Translations under genes and position numbers: made by a program
The notes under the pieces: generated by a model
What the model was told of the DNA's origin: nothing
What the model saw: the letters and a program-made list of their open reading frames with translations, nothing else
The model's database searches: none
Origin: Oscillospiraceae bacterium
GTDB taxonomy: Bacteria > Bacillota > Clostridia > Oscillospirales > Ruminococcaceae
Length of the DNA stretch: 64,000 nucleotides
Reading direction: 5' to 3'
Assembly (NCBI GenBank): GCA_016298065.1
Contig: JAEDDN010000001.1
Coordinates: forward strand, 1-64,000
Part shown: positions 1-8,293 of the stretch, one piece after another
Position numbering within the stretch: the first letter of the stretch is position 1
Layout of the letters: each line of letters begins with the position of its first letter

Positions 1-417
1 TTAGGCATACCGATAGAAGAAATAAATAATAAATACCGTAAATTCGTTGTAAAATCGTCTTCGCAGTCCTCTCAACAAGAGCTTAACGCTATGATGATAG
101 AGCGTGAATGTGAGGACTGTTACAAAGCAGAATATATGTCGTCGCATATAGGCGAAAGCTTTGAGGGTATTATTTCATCGGTTGCAGGTCACGGCATTTA
201 TGTGCGCCTTGCCAATACCGTAGAGGGCTTAATAAGGATAGAAGCCTTACCTGAGGGCGAATATGAGTTTGACGGTTTGTTTCAGTTAAAACAGCTAAAC
301 GGCAAAAAAGCGTACAGAATAGGCGATAAAATATTGGTAAGATGTGTAAAAAGCGATATAAACAGCGGTAATATCGACTTTGAGATGCTTGACGAAACCG
401 AGAATTTAGGTGTATAG
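1..417 (+). CDS. rnr: Ribonuclease R, C-terminal part (partial at window edge)
   Basis: The frame is open from base 1 to the stop at 417, so only the last 138 codons are in the window. The visible part starts in the end of the RNB catalytic domain, where the CYKAEYM segment typical of RNase R/VacB occurs. It ends in an S1 RNA-binding domain (about GESFEGIISSV to the C terminus, with GIYVRL and TVEGLI). RNase R is a processive 3'-5' exoribonuclease that degrades structured RNA and works with tmRNA/SmpB. The in-frame ATG at 91 is internal, not a start. The C terminus has no long basic tail. It lies 35 bases upstream of coaX on the same strand. The family call is firm; the catalytic residues are outside the window. 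Confidence 0.9.
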   Translation, partial: LGIPIEEINNKYRKFVVKSSSQSSQQELNAMMIERECEDCYKAEYMSSHIGESFEGIISSVAGHGIYVRLANTVEGLIRIEALPEGEYEFDGLFQLKQLNGKKAYRIGDKILVRCVKSDINSGNIDFEMLDETENLGV

Positions 418-452
418 TATTAAGGTCAAAGCATAAATGGGAGTGATAAGGT

Positions 453-1220
453 ATGTTATTAGCTTTGGATATGGGAAACACAAATATAACAATAGGCGTG
501 TTTGATGATAAAAAGCTTATTATGGAATCAAGACTTTCTACCGATTATACAAAGATGCAGGACCAGTACGCTATTGAGCTTATAAGTATATGCCGTTTAA
601 ACGGCGTTAATCCTGCCGATATTGACGGAGCAATCTTTTCTTCGGTTGTGCCGCCGCTTGAGAGTACCATAAAGTATGCCGTTAAAAAAATGACAGGTAT
701 CACTCCGATTGCAGTTGGCCCCGGCATAAAAACAGGTATAAATATAAGAATAGACAATCCTGCTCAGCTCGGTGCGGATTTATTAGTGGGTGCCGTTGCG
801 GCGGCAGATAAGTACCCATTACCCTGTATAATTTGGGATTTGGGAACTGCGACCACCGTTTCGGTTGTGGACGAAAACAATGTATTTTTAGGCGGAGCGA
901 TTATTCCGGGTGTAAATACCGCAATAGAGTCGCTTAGCTCAAGGACCTCCTTGCTTCCACGTATTCGTATGGAAGCACCTGCTCACGCAATAGGCAAAAA
1001 CACAATTGAATCTATGCAGTCGGGAGCAGTTTTAGGTACGGCGTCAACCATTGACGGTATGTGCGAGCGTTATGAAAACGAACTCGGCGGTAAAGCTACG
1101 ATTATAGCAACAGGCGGTTTGGGACGAGATATAATCCCTCACTGTAAGTATGATATTGTGTATGATGAGCACTTGCTGTTAGACGGACTTCGCATTATAT
1201 ATGAAAAAAACCGCAGTTAA
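453..1220 (+). CDS. coaX: Type III pantothenate kinase
   Basis: It phosphorylates pantothenate, the first step of coenzyme A synthesis. The 255-residue length is normal for CoaX. The N terminus has the ASKHA phosphate-1 motif DMGNTNITIGVF (residues 5-16). GADLLVGAVAA and DLGTATTVSVV (phosphate-2) follow, with GGAIIPG after them and a C-terminal ATGGLG adenosine motif. CoaX uses a monovalent cation and is not feedback-inhibited by CoA, unlike CoaA. The start at 453 is preceded by GGGAGTGA with good spacing. It follows rnr closely and is closed by a strong hairpin terminator shared with the convergent ung gene. Confidence 0.95.
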   Translation: MLLALDMGNTNITIGVFDDKKLIMESRLSTDYTKMQDQYAIELISICRLNGVNPADIDGAIFSSVVPPLESTIKYAVKKMTGITPIAVGPGIKTGINIRIDNPAQLGADLLVGAVAAADKYPLPCIIWDLGTATTVSVVDENNVFLGGAIIPGVNTAIESLSSRTSLLPRIRMEAPAHAIGKNTIESMQSGAVLGTASTIDGMCERYENELGGKATIIATGGLGRDIIPHCKYDIVYDEHLLLDGLRIIYEKNRS

Positions 1221-1227
1221 AAATATT

Positions 1228-1259
1228 ACCCCTATCGGTTAGACATAACCGATAGGGGT
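1228..1259. terminator. Bidirectional hairpin terminator between coaX and ung
   Basis: A perfect 13-bp stem (ACCCCTATCGGTT with its complement) and a 6-base loop lie between two convergent stop codons. T-rich sequence follows on the + strand and A-rich sequence precedes it, so it can serve both genes. Confidence 0.85.
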
Positions 1260-1263
1260 TTAT

Positions 1264-1932
1264 TTATTCTATTCTCCAGTCAATCGGCTCTTGACCGACG
1301 CTTTCTAAAAACTCATTTGTTTTGCTAAAGTGCTTACAGCCGAAAAATCCATTGTAAGCAGATAAGGGGCTTGGGTGAGCCGCCGTTAAAATTTTGTGAG
1401 AGGGATTTGTAATAAGATTTGCCTTTTTCTTTGCGTTAGCTCCCCAAAGTATAAAAACTATCGGCTTTTGACATTCATTTAATATAGATATAACCTTGTC
1501 GGTAAAGATTTCCCAGCCTATGTCTTTGTGAGAGTTCGGTTGACCCTCACGGACGGTAAGCACAGCGTTTAACAAAAGCACGCCGTTTTTTGCCCAAGAG
1601 GTAAGCTCGCCGTGTGAAGCGACAGGAATACCTAAATCGGACTGAAGCTCTTTAAATATATTTATAAGCGACGGCGGGCAGGGCACACCCTTTTTTACCG
1701 AAAAACAAAGCCCGTGAGCCTGACCTTTGCCGTGATATGGATCTTGACCTATAATAACTGCCTTTACGTCAGAGTAAGGAGTGCATTTTAAAGCGTTAAA
1801 TATGTCATACATATCGGGATATATGGTTTTATGAGTATATTCATATTTTAAAATTCGCCTTAATTTAAGGTAATATTCTTTTTTAAATTCGTCTTTTAAA
1901 ATCTCGTCCCAGTCGTTTTCAAGGTGTACCAT
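1264..1932 (-). CDS. ung: Uracil-DNA glycosylase, family 1
   Basis: It removes uracil from DNA to start base excision repair. The protein is 222 residues, the usual length. The water-activating motif GQDPYHG (about residues 62-68) carries the catalytic Asp. The C-terminal HPSPLSAYNGFFGCKHF contains the DNA-intercalation loop His, and LLLNAVLTVREGQPNSH is also family-typical. The ATG at 1932 has AGGAGG eight bases upstream. It is transcribed alone, convergent with coaX and divergent from the next gene. Confidence 0.97.
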   Translation of the reverse strand: MVHLENDWDEILKDEFKKEYYLKLRRILKYEYTHKTIYPDMYDIFNALKCTPYSDVKAVIIGQDPYHGKGQAHGLCFSVKKGVPCPPSLINIFKELQSDLGIPVASHGELTSWAKNGVLLLNAVLTVREGQPNSHKDIGWEIFTDKVISILNECQKPIVFILWGANAKKKANLITNPSHKILTAAHPSPLSAYNGFFGCKHFSKTNEFLESVGQEPIDWRIE

Positions 1933-2038
1933 AAAATTTGCCTCCTATATTCTTATAAGAGAATTTTATCACTTTTTCAGATAATAGGCAATTATTTGTC
2001 ATAAGTAAAAACATACTGTTATATTTTTGTGAAAGCCC

Positions 2039-2067
2039 TTGATAGATATCGGCATAAATGTTATCAT
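2039..2067 (+). promoter_or_regulatory. Sigma-A type promoter for the 226-aa zinc-ribbon gene
   Basis: TTGATA and TATCAT are separated by 17 bases and lie 35 bases before the start codon at 2102. Confidence 0.55.
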
Positions 2068-2101
2068 ATAAAAAACGCAGAGTAAGAAAGAAGGAATAAA
2101 A

Positions 2102-2782
2102 ATGCAATGCGAAAAATGTAATATGGAATATGAGGGCGAAAAATGTCCTAATTGCAATAAACCGAAAAACAAAAAAATAAAGGTAATAATTGCGGCTATA
2201 GTTGCAGTTATCGCAATAGTACTTTTAATATTAGGAATTTATAACGGCTTGTTAAAGGATAAAGATAACTTAATTTCTAAGGACGATACTTCGTCGGTTG
2301 TGTCTATTACTGATTTAGAGGAGCAGACCGATTCCAAAGAGGATAAAGCTGACTCTAAGGCAGATAGTAAAGAGCCGGAAGTTTCAAACGCTGTAACTTC
2401 GGATAACACCACAACTTCCGCATCGGATAATAAAAGCACTGATAACCAAAAAACTACGCAAGGCTCTAAAAGCATCGATACCGAGACTGCTCCAAAGCAG
2501 TCAGGTACAGCTTTAAACAGTGTACCCGAAAAGTCGTCAGATAAAAGGATAACTTTAGACGAATACAAAGCCTTAAAGCAGGGAATGAGCTATGAAGAAG
2601 CCGTAAAGGTAATAGGCGGAGAAGGCGAGCTTTTATCTGAGGCAGGAAGTCCGGGTGAAGAATATTATACCGCCATATACCTTTGGTACGGCGAGGACTT
2701 TGCCGATAATGACGGCGCAGTTGTCACAATAACCTTCCAGGACGGAAAGCTTCTTTCGAGCGTTCAAACAGGATTGGAATAA
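2102..2782 (+). CDS. Zinc-ribbon membrane protein with DUF3862/SmpA-like C-terminal domain
   Basis: The function is unknown. Three parts are visible. Residues 1-20 form a zinc ribbon with two CxxC pairs (CEKC and CPNC). Residues 27-47 are one transmembrane helix. A Ser/Asp/Lys/Thr-rich, probably disordered linker of about 100 residues leads to a C-terminal domain of about 75 residues (YKALKQGMSYEEAVKVIGG ... VTITFQDGKLLS). That domain matches the pattern of DUF3862/BLIP-like SmpA-fold proteins. The likely topology is N terminus inside and linker plus SmpA-fold domain outside. The start is set by AAGGA upstream. It stands alone with its own promoter and terminator. Confidence 0.75.
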   Translation: MQCEKCNMEYEGEKCPNCNKPKNKKIKVIIAAIVAVIAIVLLILGIYNGLLKDKDNLISKDDTSSVVSITDLEEQTDSKEDKADSKADSKEPEVSNAVTSDNTTTSASDNKSTDNQKTTQGSKSIDTETAPKQSGTALNSVPEKSSDKRITLDEYKALKQGMSYEEAVKVIGGEGELLSEAGSPGEEYYTAIYLWYGEDFADNDGAVVTITFQDGKLLSSVQTGLE

Positions 2783-2786
2783 CATA

Positions 2787-2815
2787 AAAAGCTGTCTTTT
2801 AAGACAGCTTTTTTA
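2787..2815 (+). terminator. Rho-independent terminator
   Basis: AAAAGCTGTCTT pairs with AAGACAGCTTTT and is followed by a T-run. It lies 5 bases after the stop of the preceding gene. Confidence 0.9.
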
Positions 2816-2868
2816 TATTTTGATTAACTTATCTAAAAATGTGTAACACTATATTCGAGGTGTTACAG

Positions 2869-3225
2869 ATGAATATTTTAAAAAAAATAAAATCAATACC
2901 GTTTTTATCAAGATTGGCGTTACTTTATGCGCTGTGTATTTTAGACTGGGCATTAACTCTTTTTCTCATAAACACAGGCTATTTTGCCGAGGCAAATCCT
3001 ATTATGTCAAATGTTATGGATAATATGTTTTTGGGAGTGCTTGTAAAATGTGCTTTGCCGTTTTTGATGCTTACTGTTTTAGGTATAAGGCTTATAAACG
3101 CAAATGAAAAACAGCTAAAAATTGCGGGCGTTATTTTAGGCGTAGCCGTATGGGCATATCTTGTAATAAATATAATGCATATATTTTGGATTTTGCTTGC
3201 AGGCGCATTATCTTTTGTGTATTAG
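2869..3225 (+). CDS. DUF5658 family small integral membrane protein
   Basis: This is a 118-residue hydrophobic protein with three or four predicted transmembrane helices. A short basic N terminus (MNILKKIKSIP) precedes them. The segment with LDWALTLFLINTG and ANPIMS is the conserved core of DUF5658, a family of unknown function. An in-frame ATG at 2839 would add ten residues. The ATG at 2869 is preferred because GAGG lies eight bases upstream. It is followed 39 bases later by a 60-residue conserved protein, probably in the same transcript. Confidence 0.7.
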   Translation: MNILKKIKSIPFLSRLALLYALCILDWALTLFLINTGYFAEANPIMSNVMDNMFLGVLVKCALPFLMLTVLGIRLINANEKQLKIAGVILGVAVWAYLVINIMHIFWILLAGALSFVY

Positions 3226-3264
3226 TTAGGGCGATTTGGTTAATGCTATTATCGGGGTGATAAA

Positions 3265-3447
3265 ATGAGCAAGCCGAAAAAGTATAAAAATCTTACTTCG
3301 CTTATAGAAAATGATACTAAGGCGCAGGAATATTACGATACCTTGCCGCCGTATATAAAAGAGCAAATTTCTCAGCGTGATCACAATGTAAATTCTTATG
3401 CAAGCTTAAGAGATTACGCAGAGAATTTATTAAGAGGCGACGATTGA
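3265..3447 (+). CDS. Small conserved hypothetical protein (60 aa)
   Basis: A soluble, charged 60-residue protein with no signal or membrane segment. The pattern AQEYYDTLPPYIKEQI followed by SYASLRDYAENLL looks like two amphipathic helices and is typical of tiny clostridial proteins of unknown role. The start has the ribosome site GGGGTGATAAA. It is followed directly by two terminator hairpins. No function can be assigned. Confidence 0.65.
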   Translation: MSKPKKYKNLTSLIENDTKAQEYYDTLPPYIKEQISQRDHNVNSYASLRDYAENLLRGDD

Positions 3448-3457
3448 GGGTATTATT

Positions 3458-3508
3458 AAAAGCATATATGCTTTTTTTACAGCCGTTACTTTAACGGCTG
3501 TAATTTTT
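3458..3508 (+). terminator. Tandem terminator hairpins
   Basis: There are two hairpins in a row. AAAAGCATATATGCTTTT is followed by a T-run. Then comes the 10-bp stem ACAGCCGTTA with loop CTT, followed by AATTTTT. They close the 2869-3447 transcript. Confidence 0.8.
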
Positions 3509-3533
3509 GTCTGTAACGTCACGCTTTAAATAA

Positions 3534-3718
3534 ACTTGAAATTCTAAATTACAGGTGGCTGTGCTTCCCGCCGTGCTTGAACAATGGGGAACATCTTTCA
3601 CCCTTTGCGGCTAACACTAATACTTGAAATGCTAAATTATAAATGCTCTATGCTTCCCACCGTGCTTGCACGGTGGGAAGTACCTTTTACCCTTTGCGAC
3701 GAGCACTAATACTTGAAA
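3534..3718. repeat. Two tandem copies of an ~88-base repeat plus partial third
   Basis: Unit 1 is 3534-3621 and unit 2 is 3622-3710; both begin ACTTGAAATnCTAAATTA and end CACTAAT. A third start (ACTTGAAA) is at 3711. Unit 2 contains a perfect 13-bp inverted repeat, CTTCCCACCGTGC, with a TT loop (3652-3679). In unit 1 the matching arm has decayed. No coding frame is evident. This is part of a 540-base gene-free stretch before nrdR. Confidence 0.8.
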
Positions 3719-3767
3719 AACGGATATATAAATGTTAGTATGTATTAAAGATATAATTTCGGCGTGC

Positions 3768-3929
3768 CGTTAAGCCGTAATTACGGCTGCTGTAAAAGGT
3801 TACAGCAAAATGGAGTTTAGTGTGAAAATTCACGCTAAATAGATTATATTGCCCGCTCATGTTTGTCGCTAGCGAGGCAACGAGCGATGGCGATAATTTA
3901 TGCTTAACGCCTTGTCTGCCCTACAAGGC
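3768..3929 (+). ncRNA. Candidate multi-branched structured RNA upstream of nrdR
   Basis: An 8-bp closing stem pairs CGTTAAGC (3768-3775) with GCTTAACG (3902-3909). Inside are GCCGTAATTACGGC (3774-3787), GCTGTAA/TTACAGC (3789-3806) and TTTAGTGTGAA/TTCACGCTAAA (3816-3839, one wobble). A fourth domain lies around 3854-3885 (GCTC/GAGC). Another hairpin, GCCTTGT/ACAAGGC (3909-3929), follows immediately. The nrdR start is 60 bases downstream. The pairings are seen; that it is a functional RNA, perhaps a cis-regulator or part of a small mobile repeat, is inference. I could not match it to a named riboswitch. Confidence 0.4.
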
Positions 3930-3988
3930 AAATGATAGGTGTGAATTATAATGATTTATTTGTGGGCAGAAAGGCTATGGGAATTATT

Positions 3989-4444
3989 ATGAAATGTCCG
4001 TATTGCTCATCTGTCGAGAGTAAGGTTACCGATTCTCGTCCGACAGAGGATAATATGAAAATAAGACGTCGCAGAGAATGTATAAAATGCGGCGGACGCT
4101 TTACCACCTACGAGTGTATAGAGCATGCACCTTTGATAGTGGTAAAAAAGGACAAAACAAGACAGCCGTTTGACAGAAATAAAATGTTAAACGGGCTTTT
4201 GAGAGCGTGTGAAAAAAGAAACGTTTCGATAAATGCGCTCGAAAAAATAGTTGACGATATAGAGTATTACTACGCCAATAAATTAAGAAAAGAAATATCC
4301 TCAAAGGAATTAGGCGAAAAGGCGCTCGAGTATCTTAAAAATCTTGACGACGTAGCTTATGTACGTTTTGCATCGGTTTACAGAGAATTTGCGGATATAG
4401 ATTCCTTTATGCAAGAGCTTAAAAACTTTAAAAAAGAGGGTTAA
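3989..4444 (+). CDS. nrdR: Transcriptional repressor NrdR
   Basis: It represses ribonucleotide reductase genes by binding NrdR boxes and senses ATP/dATP. The N-terminal zinc finger is complete (MKCPYCSS ... CIKCGGRFTT). An ATP-cone domain follows (IVVKKDKTRQPFDRNKMLNGLLRAC) and ends YVRFASVYREFADIDSF. From ATG 3989 the protein is 151 residues, as expected. The frame extends upstream to 3932, but those codons overlap the structured non-coding region and lack similarity. Its last bases overlap the stop of the convergent DUF4363 gene. Confidence 0.95.
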   Translation: MKCPYCSSVESKVTDSRPTEDNMKIRRRRECIKCGGRFTTYECIEHAPLIVVKKDKTRQPFDRNKMLNGLLRACEKRNVSINALEKIVDDIEYYYANKLRKEISSKELGEKALEYLKNLDDVAYVRFASVYREFADIDSFMQELKNFKKEG

Positions 4445-4824
4445 AATACATTTTTTAAGGTCGGAAGTTCGCTTTGATATATGTGGTCTAATCTGAATTT
4501 AATCTCGTCTATTGCTACCTTAGCTTTGTCGTAATCCGAGAGAACACAGTATCTTTTTAAAACGATAAGCTCCTTTTCAACATAGTCAATATCATCATGA
4601 GCTATATACATACTGATGTAGGTGGAGTGTTTATCCCACTCATCTATCATATTGTCGCATATTTTTGTGATAGTATCTAAATCCTTGTCGGCGTCAATAT
4701 ACTCGTTCACGGTGTCAAGCTTATTGGCGGTAGCCTCGGTAACCCTTGATATCTGCATTATACCCAAGATGGAAAGTATTAAAATCATACACACGATAGT
4801 AATAATTGTTATAAGTCTTTTCAT
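4441..4824 (-). CDS. DUF4363 family protein
   Basis: A 127-residue protein with one N-terminal transmembrane helix (residues 4-22) and a helical extracellular part. The pattern ICDNMIDEWDKHS ... YVEKELIVLKRYC is typical of DUF4363. The function is unknown. Its start is 8 bases downstream of the DUF421 gene stop, so the two form an operon. This DUF421-DUF4363 pairing recurs in spore-forming Clostridia, often near germination genes as here. It overlaps the end of nrdR on the opposite strand. Confidence 0.8.
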   Translation of the reverse strand: MKRLITIITIVCMILILSILGIMQISRVTEATANKLDTVNEYIDADKDLDTITKICDNMIDEWDKHSTYISMYIAHDDIDYVEKELIVLKRYCVLSDYDKAKVAIDEIKFRLDHIYQSELPTLKNVF

Positions 4825-4832
4825 AATCTCAC

Positions 4833-5525
4833 CTAATTTGCCTTTCCTTTAGGGACAAGATAATATTCAAGTTTTTTATCTACAGTCATTAAGAAAACAG
4901 AGCTTAATGACTGTTTATTTTTTTTAAGGGTTTTGTTAAGCCAGTCCATAGGAATGTTATACTGTTGCAGCGACTGTTCAACAAGCTTTCCGTCGCTTAT
5001 TACCACTATGGGAAAAGAATCGTTTTCTCCCTTTAAGTTTATCATTTTGGGCGTTACGGTTTGAGCTTCAAATTTTTGCAAAACGCTCACGGTACCGGTG
5101 GTTTCGACTATTGCGTAGTGAACGTCCTTTATGTCAAATACACCCTGCGAGCGCAAGCTTTCCATTAAATCGTCTATCGAAAATCTCAGCTTGTGCAAGG
5201 CTTTTTGGTCAACTACTCCTTCTGAGATTACTATAATCGGTCTGCCGGAAAGGAATAGCCTAAAATTTCTGTTTTTTAAGGCTACATTTGAAACAATAAG
5301 CTCGCAGGCAACCAAAACCATTATGGGAATAATACCTACGATCATAGGAATAGCGGTATTCTCAATAGGTAATGAGGCAAGATTTGAAATCAAAATTGTT
5401 ATTACAAGCTCGGTAGGCTGAAGCTCACCGAGCTGTCTTTTTCCCATAAGCCTTAAGGAAAAGATAATAAGTATATATAAAAATATGGCACGAACAAATA
5501 TAATTAGCATAAAAGTCTCCTGCAA
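4833..5525 (-). CDS. DUF421 (YetF-type) membrane protein
   Basis: A 230-residue protein with about three N-terminal transmembrane helices and a cytoplasmic C-terminal domain. Visible family signatures are LRLMGKRQLGELQPTELVITILISNLAS (split here by its conserved GKRQ and ELQP elements) and RKRPIIVI-like GRPIIVISEG. In Bacillus, YetF-like proteins are linked to spores or stress, but the biochemical role is not settled. It is divergent from the gerA-type gene 158 bases away and leads the DUF421-DUF4363 operon. Confidence 0.88.
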   Translation of the reverse strand: MQETFMLIIFVRAIFLYILIIFSLRLMGKRQLGELQPTELVITILISNLASLPIENTAIPMIVGIIPIMVLVACELIVSNVALKNRNFRLFLSGRPIIVISEGVVDQKALHKLRFSIDDLMESLRSQGVFDIKDVHYAIVETTGTVSVLQKFEAQTVTPKMINLKGENDSFPIVVISDGKLVEQSLQQYNIPMDWLNKTLKKNKQSLSSVFLMTVDKKLEYYLVPKGKAN

Positions 5526-5682
5526 TTTAAAAACGTTATTTCTATTGTTTTAAAATAAAGTAAATATATGCAGATAATATTAAATGAATTTTACAAAAAA
5601 TAAGGGAAATAACTATAACTAAACTTTGTGTTTTAAATACTGCCTGGAGATGATTTAAATATTAAACCTTTTTAATAAAAAA

Positions 5683-7194
5683 ATGATAGAAAAAATGTAT
5701 TCCTCTCATACCGGTCAAAACGCCGATAACCTAACAGACGATAAGCTAAAATTAAACTTAAATGAAAATATGATAAAAATATTTGAAAAGTCGTCCTCAA
5801 GCGCCGATTTAAACGTAAGAGAGCTTACTATAGGTACGGTTAATATAAATATACTGACTGCGGAGGCTATGACCGATACTTATTATATAAATAAGCTTGT
5901 AAGCGCACTTAATAAGAATTTTCCGGTAAATTCTACAGCAAAAGAAATATACGATTTTTTGGAAAATACGTCGCTTTTTTCCACCCAGCTTATAGACGTA
6001 TATACCTTTGACGAGCTTTTCAGAGTTATGAATACGGGTATGGCTGTAGTGCTTATTGACGGTTTAAATAAGGCTATAGCGCTTACGGTAAATAACTTTG
6101 AGTTCAGAGCAGTTTCAGAGCCCACAAACGAGGTAAACGAGCGAGGCTCCAAAGAAAGCTTTACAGAGCCTATCAGAATAAATATGTCTCTTTTAAGACG
6201 CAGAATAAAATCCCCAACCCTTACCTTTGATATGTTTAGTATGGGGCAGGTGAGCAAAACCGATATATGCCTTGTGTATATGACCGACGCCGTATCAAAA
6301 AAGCTACTTAGAAACGTTAAGGCAAAGCTTAAAAAATCAAAACTAAAAATAATACTTGACTCGGGATATTTACAGCCTTTTTTGGAAAGCGACAGAGCCT
6401 CGCTTTTTTCCGATGTAGGCGTAACAGAACGTCCCGATACGCTTATTTCAAAAATCAGCGAGGGCAGAATAGGCATTTTGGTTGACGGTACACCCTTTGC
6501 GCTTATAGTTCCGTATTTGTTTTCCGAAAACTTTCAGAGTATGGACGATTACTGCTTTAAGCCTTACTATGCCACCTTTATAAGAATATTAAAGTATATT
6601 GCCTTTGCTATTGCGATTTTTCTTCCCGGCAGCTATGTGGCGATATGTACCTTTCACTTTGATTTAATACCAAACGCTATGCTTTTTAATATTTTGGCGT
6701 CGCAGGAAATGACTCCTTTTCCGATTATGGTCGAGGCGTTTGTGATACATTTTATTTACGAGATAATGCGTGAGGCAGGCATAAGACTGCCACGCCCGAT
6801 AGGGCACGCCGTAAGCATTGTCGGAGCACTAGTAATAGGTGATGCGGCGGTAACCGCAGGGCTTATAAGCTCGCCTATGGTAATGGTGGTGGCGCTCACC
6901 GCAATATCGGGCTTTGTAGTGCCTACGGTACATCAGCCTGTTTTAATTTTACGATTTGCCTTTATTATAATAGGGGGCGAGTTAGGGCTTTACGGAATAG
7001 CCTTAGGCGGCGTGTTAATTTTGGTAAATGCTTGCTCGCTTGAGGATTTCGGGGTTCCGTTTTTCTCGCCGATTTCTCCGTTTAATGCATATTCAATGCG
7101 TGATACTTTCGCCAGAGCAAGCTTTAAAACGCTGCAAAATAAAACCGCTAAAATAGAGGATTTCAACGGCGTAGATATAAGCGAAACGGAATAA
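5683..7194 (+). CDS. Spore germination protein, GerA family (A subunit)
   Basis: The A subunit of a nutrient germinant receptor in the spore inner membrane. It is 503 residues. The N-terminal soluble domain covers about 1-290. The membrane domain starts at FIRILKYIAFAIAIFLPGSYVA, followed by family motifs PFPIMVEAF, EIMREAGIRLPRPIGHAVSIVGALVIGDAAV and PFNAYSMRD. It forms an operon with GerB (22 bases downstream) and GerC. The start is uncertain. ATG 5683 has no ribosome site; a strong GGAG lies 34 bases upstream but has no ATG/GTG/TTG in frame. Which germinant is sensed cannot be read from the sequence. Confidence 0.93.
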   Translation: MIEKMYSSHTGQNADNLTDDKLKLNLNENMIKIFEKSSSSADLNVRELTIGTVNINILTAEAMTDTYYINKLVSALNKNFPVNSTAKEIYDFLENTSLFSTQLIDVYTFDELFRVMNTGMAVVLIDGLNKAIALTVNNFEFRAVSEPTNEVNERGSKESFTEPIRINMSLLRRRIKSPTLTFDMFSMGQVSKTDICLVYMTDAVSKKLLRNVKAKLKKSKLKIILDSGYLQPFLESDRASLFSDVGVTERPDTLISKISEGRIGILVDGTPFALIVPYLFSENFQSMDDYCFKPYYATFIRILKYIAFAIAIFLPGSYVAICTFHFDLIPNAMLFNILASQEMTPFPIMVEAFVIHFIYEIMREAGIRLPRPIGHAVSIVGALVIGDAAVTAGLISSPMVMVVALTAISGFVVPTVHQPVLILRFAFIIIGGELGLYGIALGGVLILVNACSLEDFGVPFFSPISPFNAYSMRDTFARASFKTLQNKTAKIEDFNGVDISETE

Positions 7195-7216
7195 ATTTTT
7201 CTAAAAGAGGTATAAG

Positions 7217-8293
7217 ATGAAAAATAATAATATCGGAGCAGGTCAGCTTGTGCTGCTGCTTTTTGTTACAAGGACCTTTGCTGTTTTAACGCTTTCTCCG
7301 GATGTTGCCTCCGACATAAGCAGCATAAGCGTGCTTATAGGTGAATTTATAGCTGTGCCAATATCTTTTCTCTTAATGCTTCCCGTGTTTATGCTTTTTA
7401 AAAAACACCCCAATACCGATATAACCTCTCTTAGCATAAAAGGTCTTGGAAAGGGCGGATATGCGGTAAGCATAATATATATGCTTTTTTTCTTTGCGGT
7501 GCTCGTGAGCATAGTATCTGAGTTTGTATTTTTTATGTTAAACGCCATTTTCCCCGACGCAGAGGTACTATCTGTTTTAATAGTGTTTATTCTCGCTGTA
7601 GTTTATGCGGCAAAGATGGGGCTTAGCGGAGTAACAAGGGCGGCGTGTATAGTGAGCTTTTTTCTTGCCGTGATGCTTATTGCAATTTTTATAGCAGGTA
7701 TAGGTAAGGCTAATTTTATAAACCTAAAACCCGTAAGCGAGACTTCTCTTTATCAGCTTATTTCAGCGGTGATTTTAATAGTGTCTAAGGATGTTGAACT
7801 TATATTTTTAATGTTCCTTTGCGTCAATGTGAAAGGCAATATGGTAAAAAGCACTGCCGCCTATATATTTGTTTCCTGCGCTATAATGGCTACGACCACA
7901 TTTATAGGTATAGCGATATTCGGCGACTACGTCAGACAGCTTGAATATCCTATTTTTACGCTGACGAGTGTTTTGGAATTCGGCTTTTTACAAAGGATAT
8001 ATGCTATCGAAATGATGTTTTGGGTGGTTACCGCATTTTTCAGAGCGACGGTATGTATGATTGTTTTAACACATATCTCAAGCCTTATAATGCCAAAAAA
8101 AGCAAGACAGTTTTCGGTATGGATTATAGCTTTACTCGCTACAATATGCGTTTTAATCGTAACCTATAATGTAAGGAGTGTAAACGCTCCTTATCGCTTT
8201 GGGGTAAGAGGCATACCTACGATTTTGGTGTTGACCGTAATTCCGGCTATAGTGCTTATATCACTGCGTAAAAAAAGAGGTGATGTATCTTGA
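7217..8293 (+). CDS. Spore germination permease, GerB family
   Basis: The B subunit of the germinant receptor, an amino acid-permease-like (APC superfamily) integral membrane protein of 358 residues with about ten transmembrane helices. The N terminus (GAGQLVLLLFVTRTF) and the C-terminal end with conserved basic tail (ISLRKKRGD) fit the family. AAAGAGGT lies upstream of ATG 7217. It overlaps the start of the GerC gene by four bases (the TTG start of gerC precedes the TGA stop), which suggests translational coupling. Confidence 0.92.
   Translation: MKNNNIGAGQLVLLLFVTRTFAVLTLSPDVASDISSISVLIGEFIAVPISFLLMLPVFMLFKKHPNTDITSLSIKGLGKGGYAVSIIYMLFFFAVLVSIVSEFVFFMLNAIFPDAEVLSVLIVFILAVVYAAKMGLSGVTRAACIVSFFLAVMLIAIFIAGIGKANFINLKPVSETSLYQLISAVILIVSKDVELIFLMFLCVNVKGNMVKSTAAYIFVSCAIMATTTFIGIAIFGDYVRQLEYPIFTLTSVLEFGFLQRIYAIEMMFWVVTAFFRATVCMIVLTHISSLIMPKKARQFSVWIIALLATICVLIVTYNVRSVNAPYRFGVRGIPTILVLTVIPAIVLISLRKKRGDVS

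Noticed and set aside
170..481. Minus-strand frame opposite the RNase R end
   Set aside because: Shadow of rnr and the coaX start; no ribosome site and no recognisable protein.
3534..3710. Possible CRISPR array
   Set aside because: Only two long (88-base) adjoining units without spacers, and no cas genes in the window.
3768..3929. Cobalamin or other named riboswitch before nrdR
   Set aside because: None of the conserved core sequences of the common riboswitch classes could be found, so only a generic structured-RNA candidate is reported.
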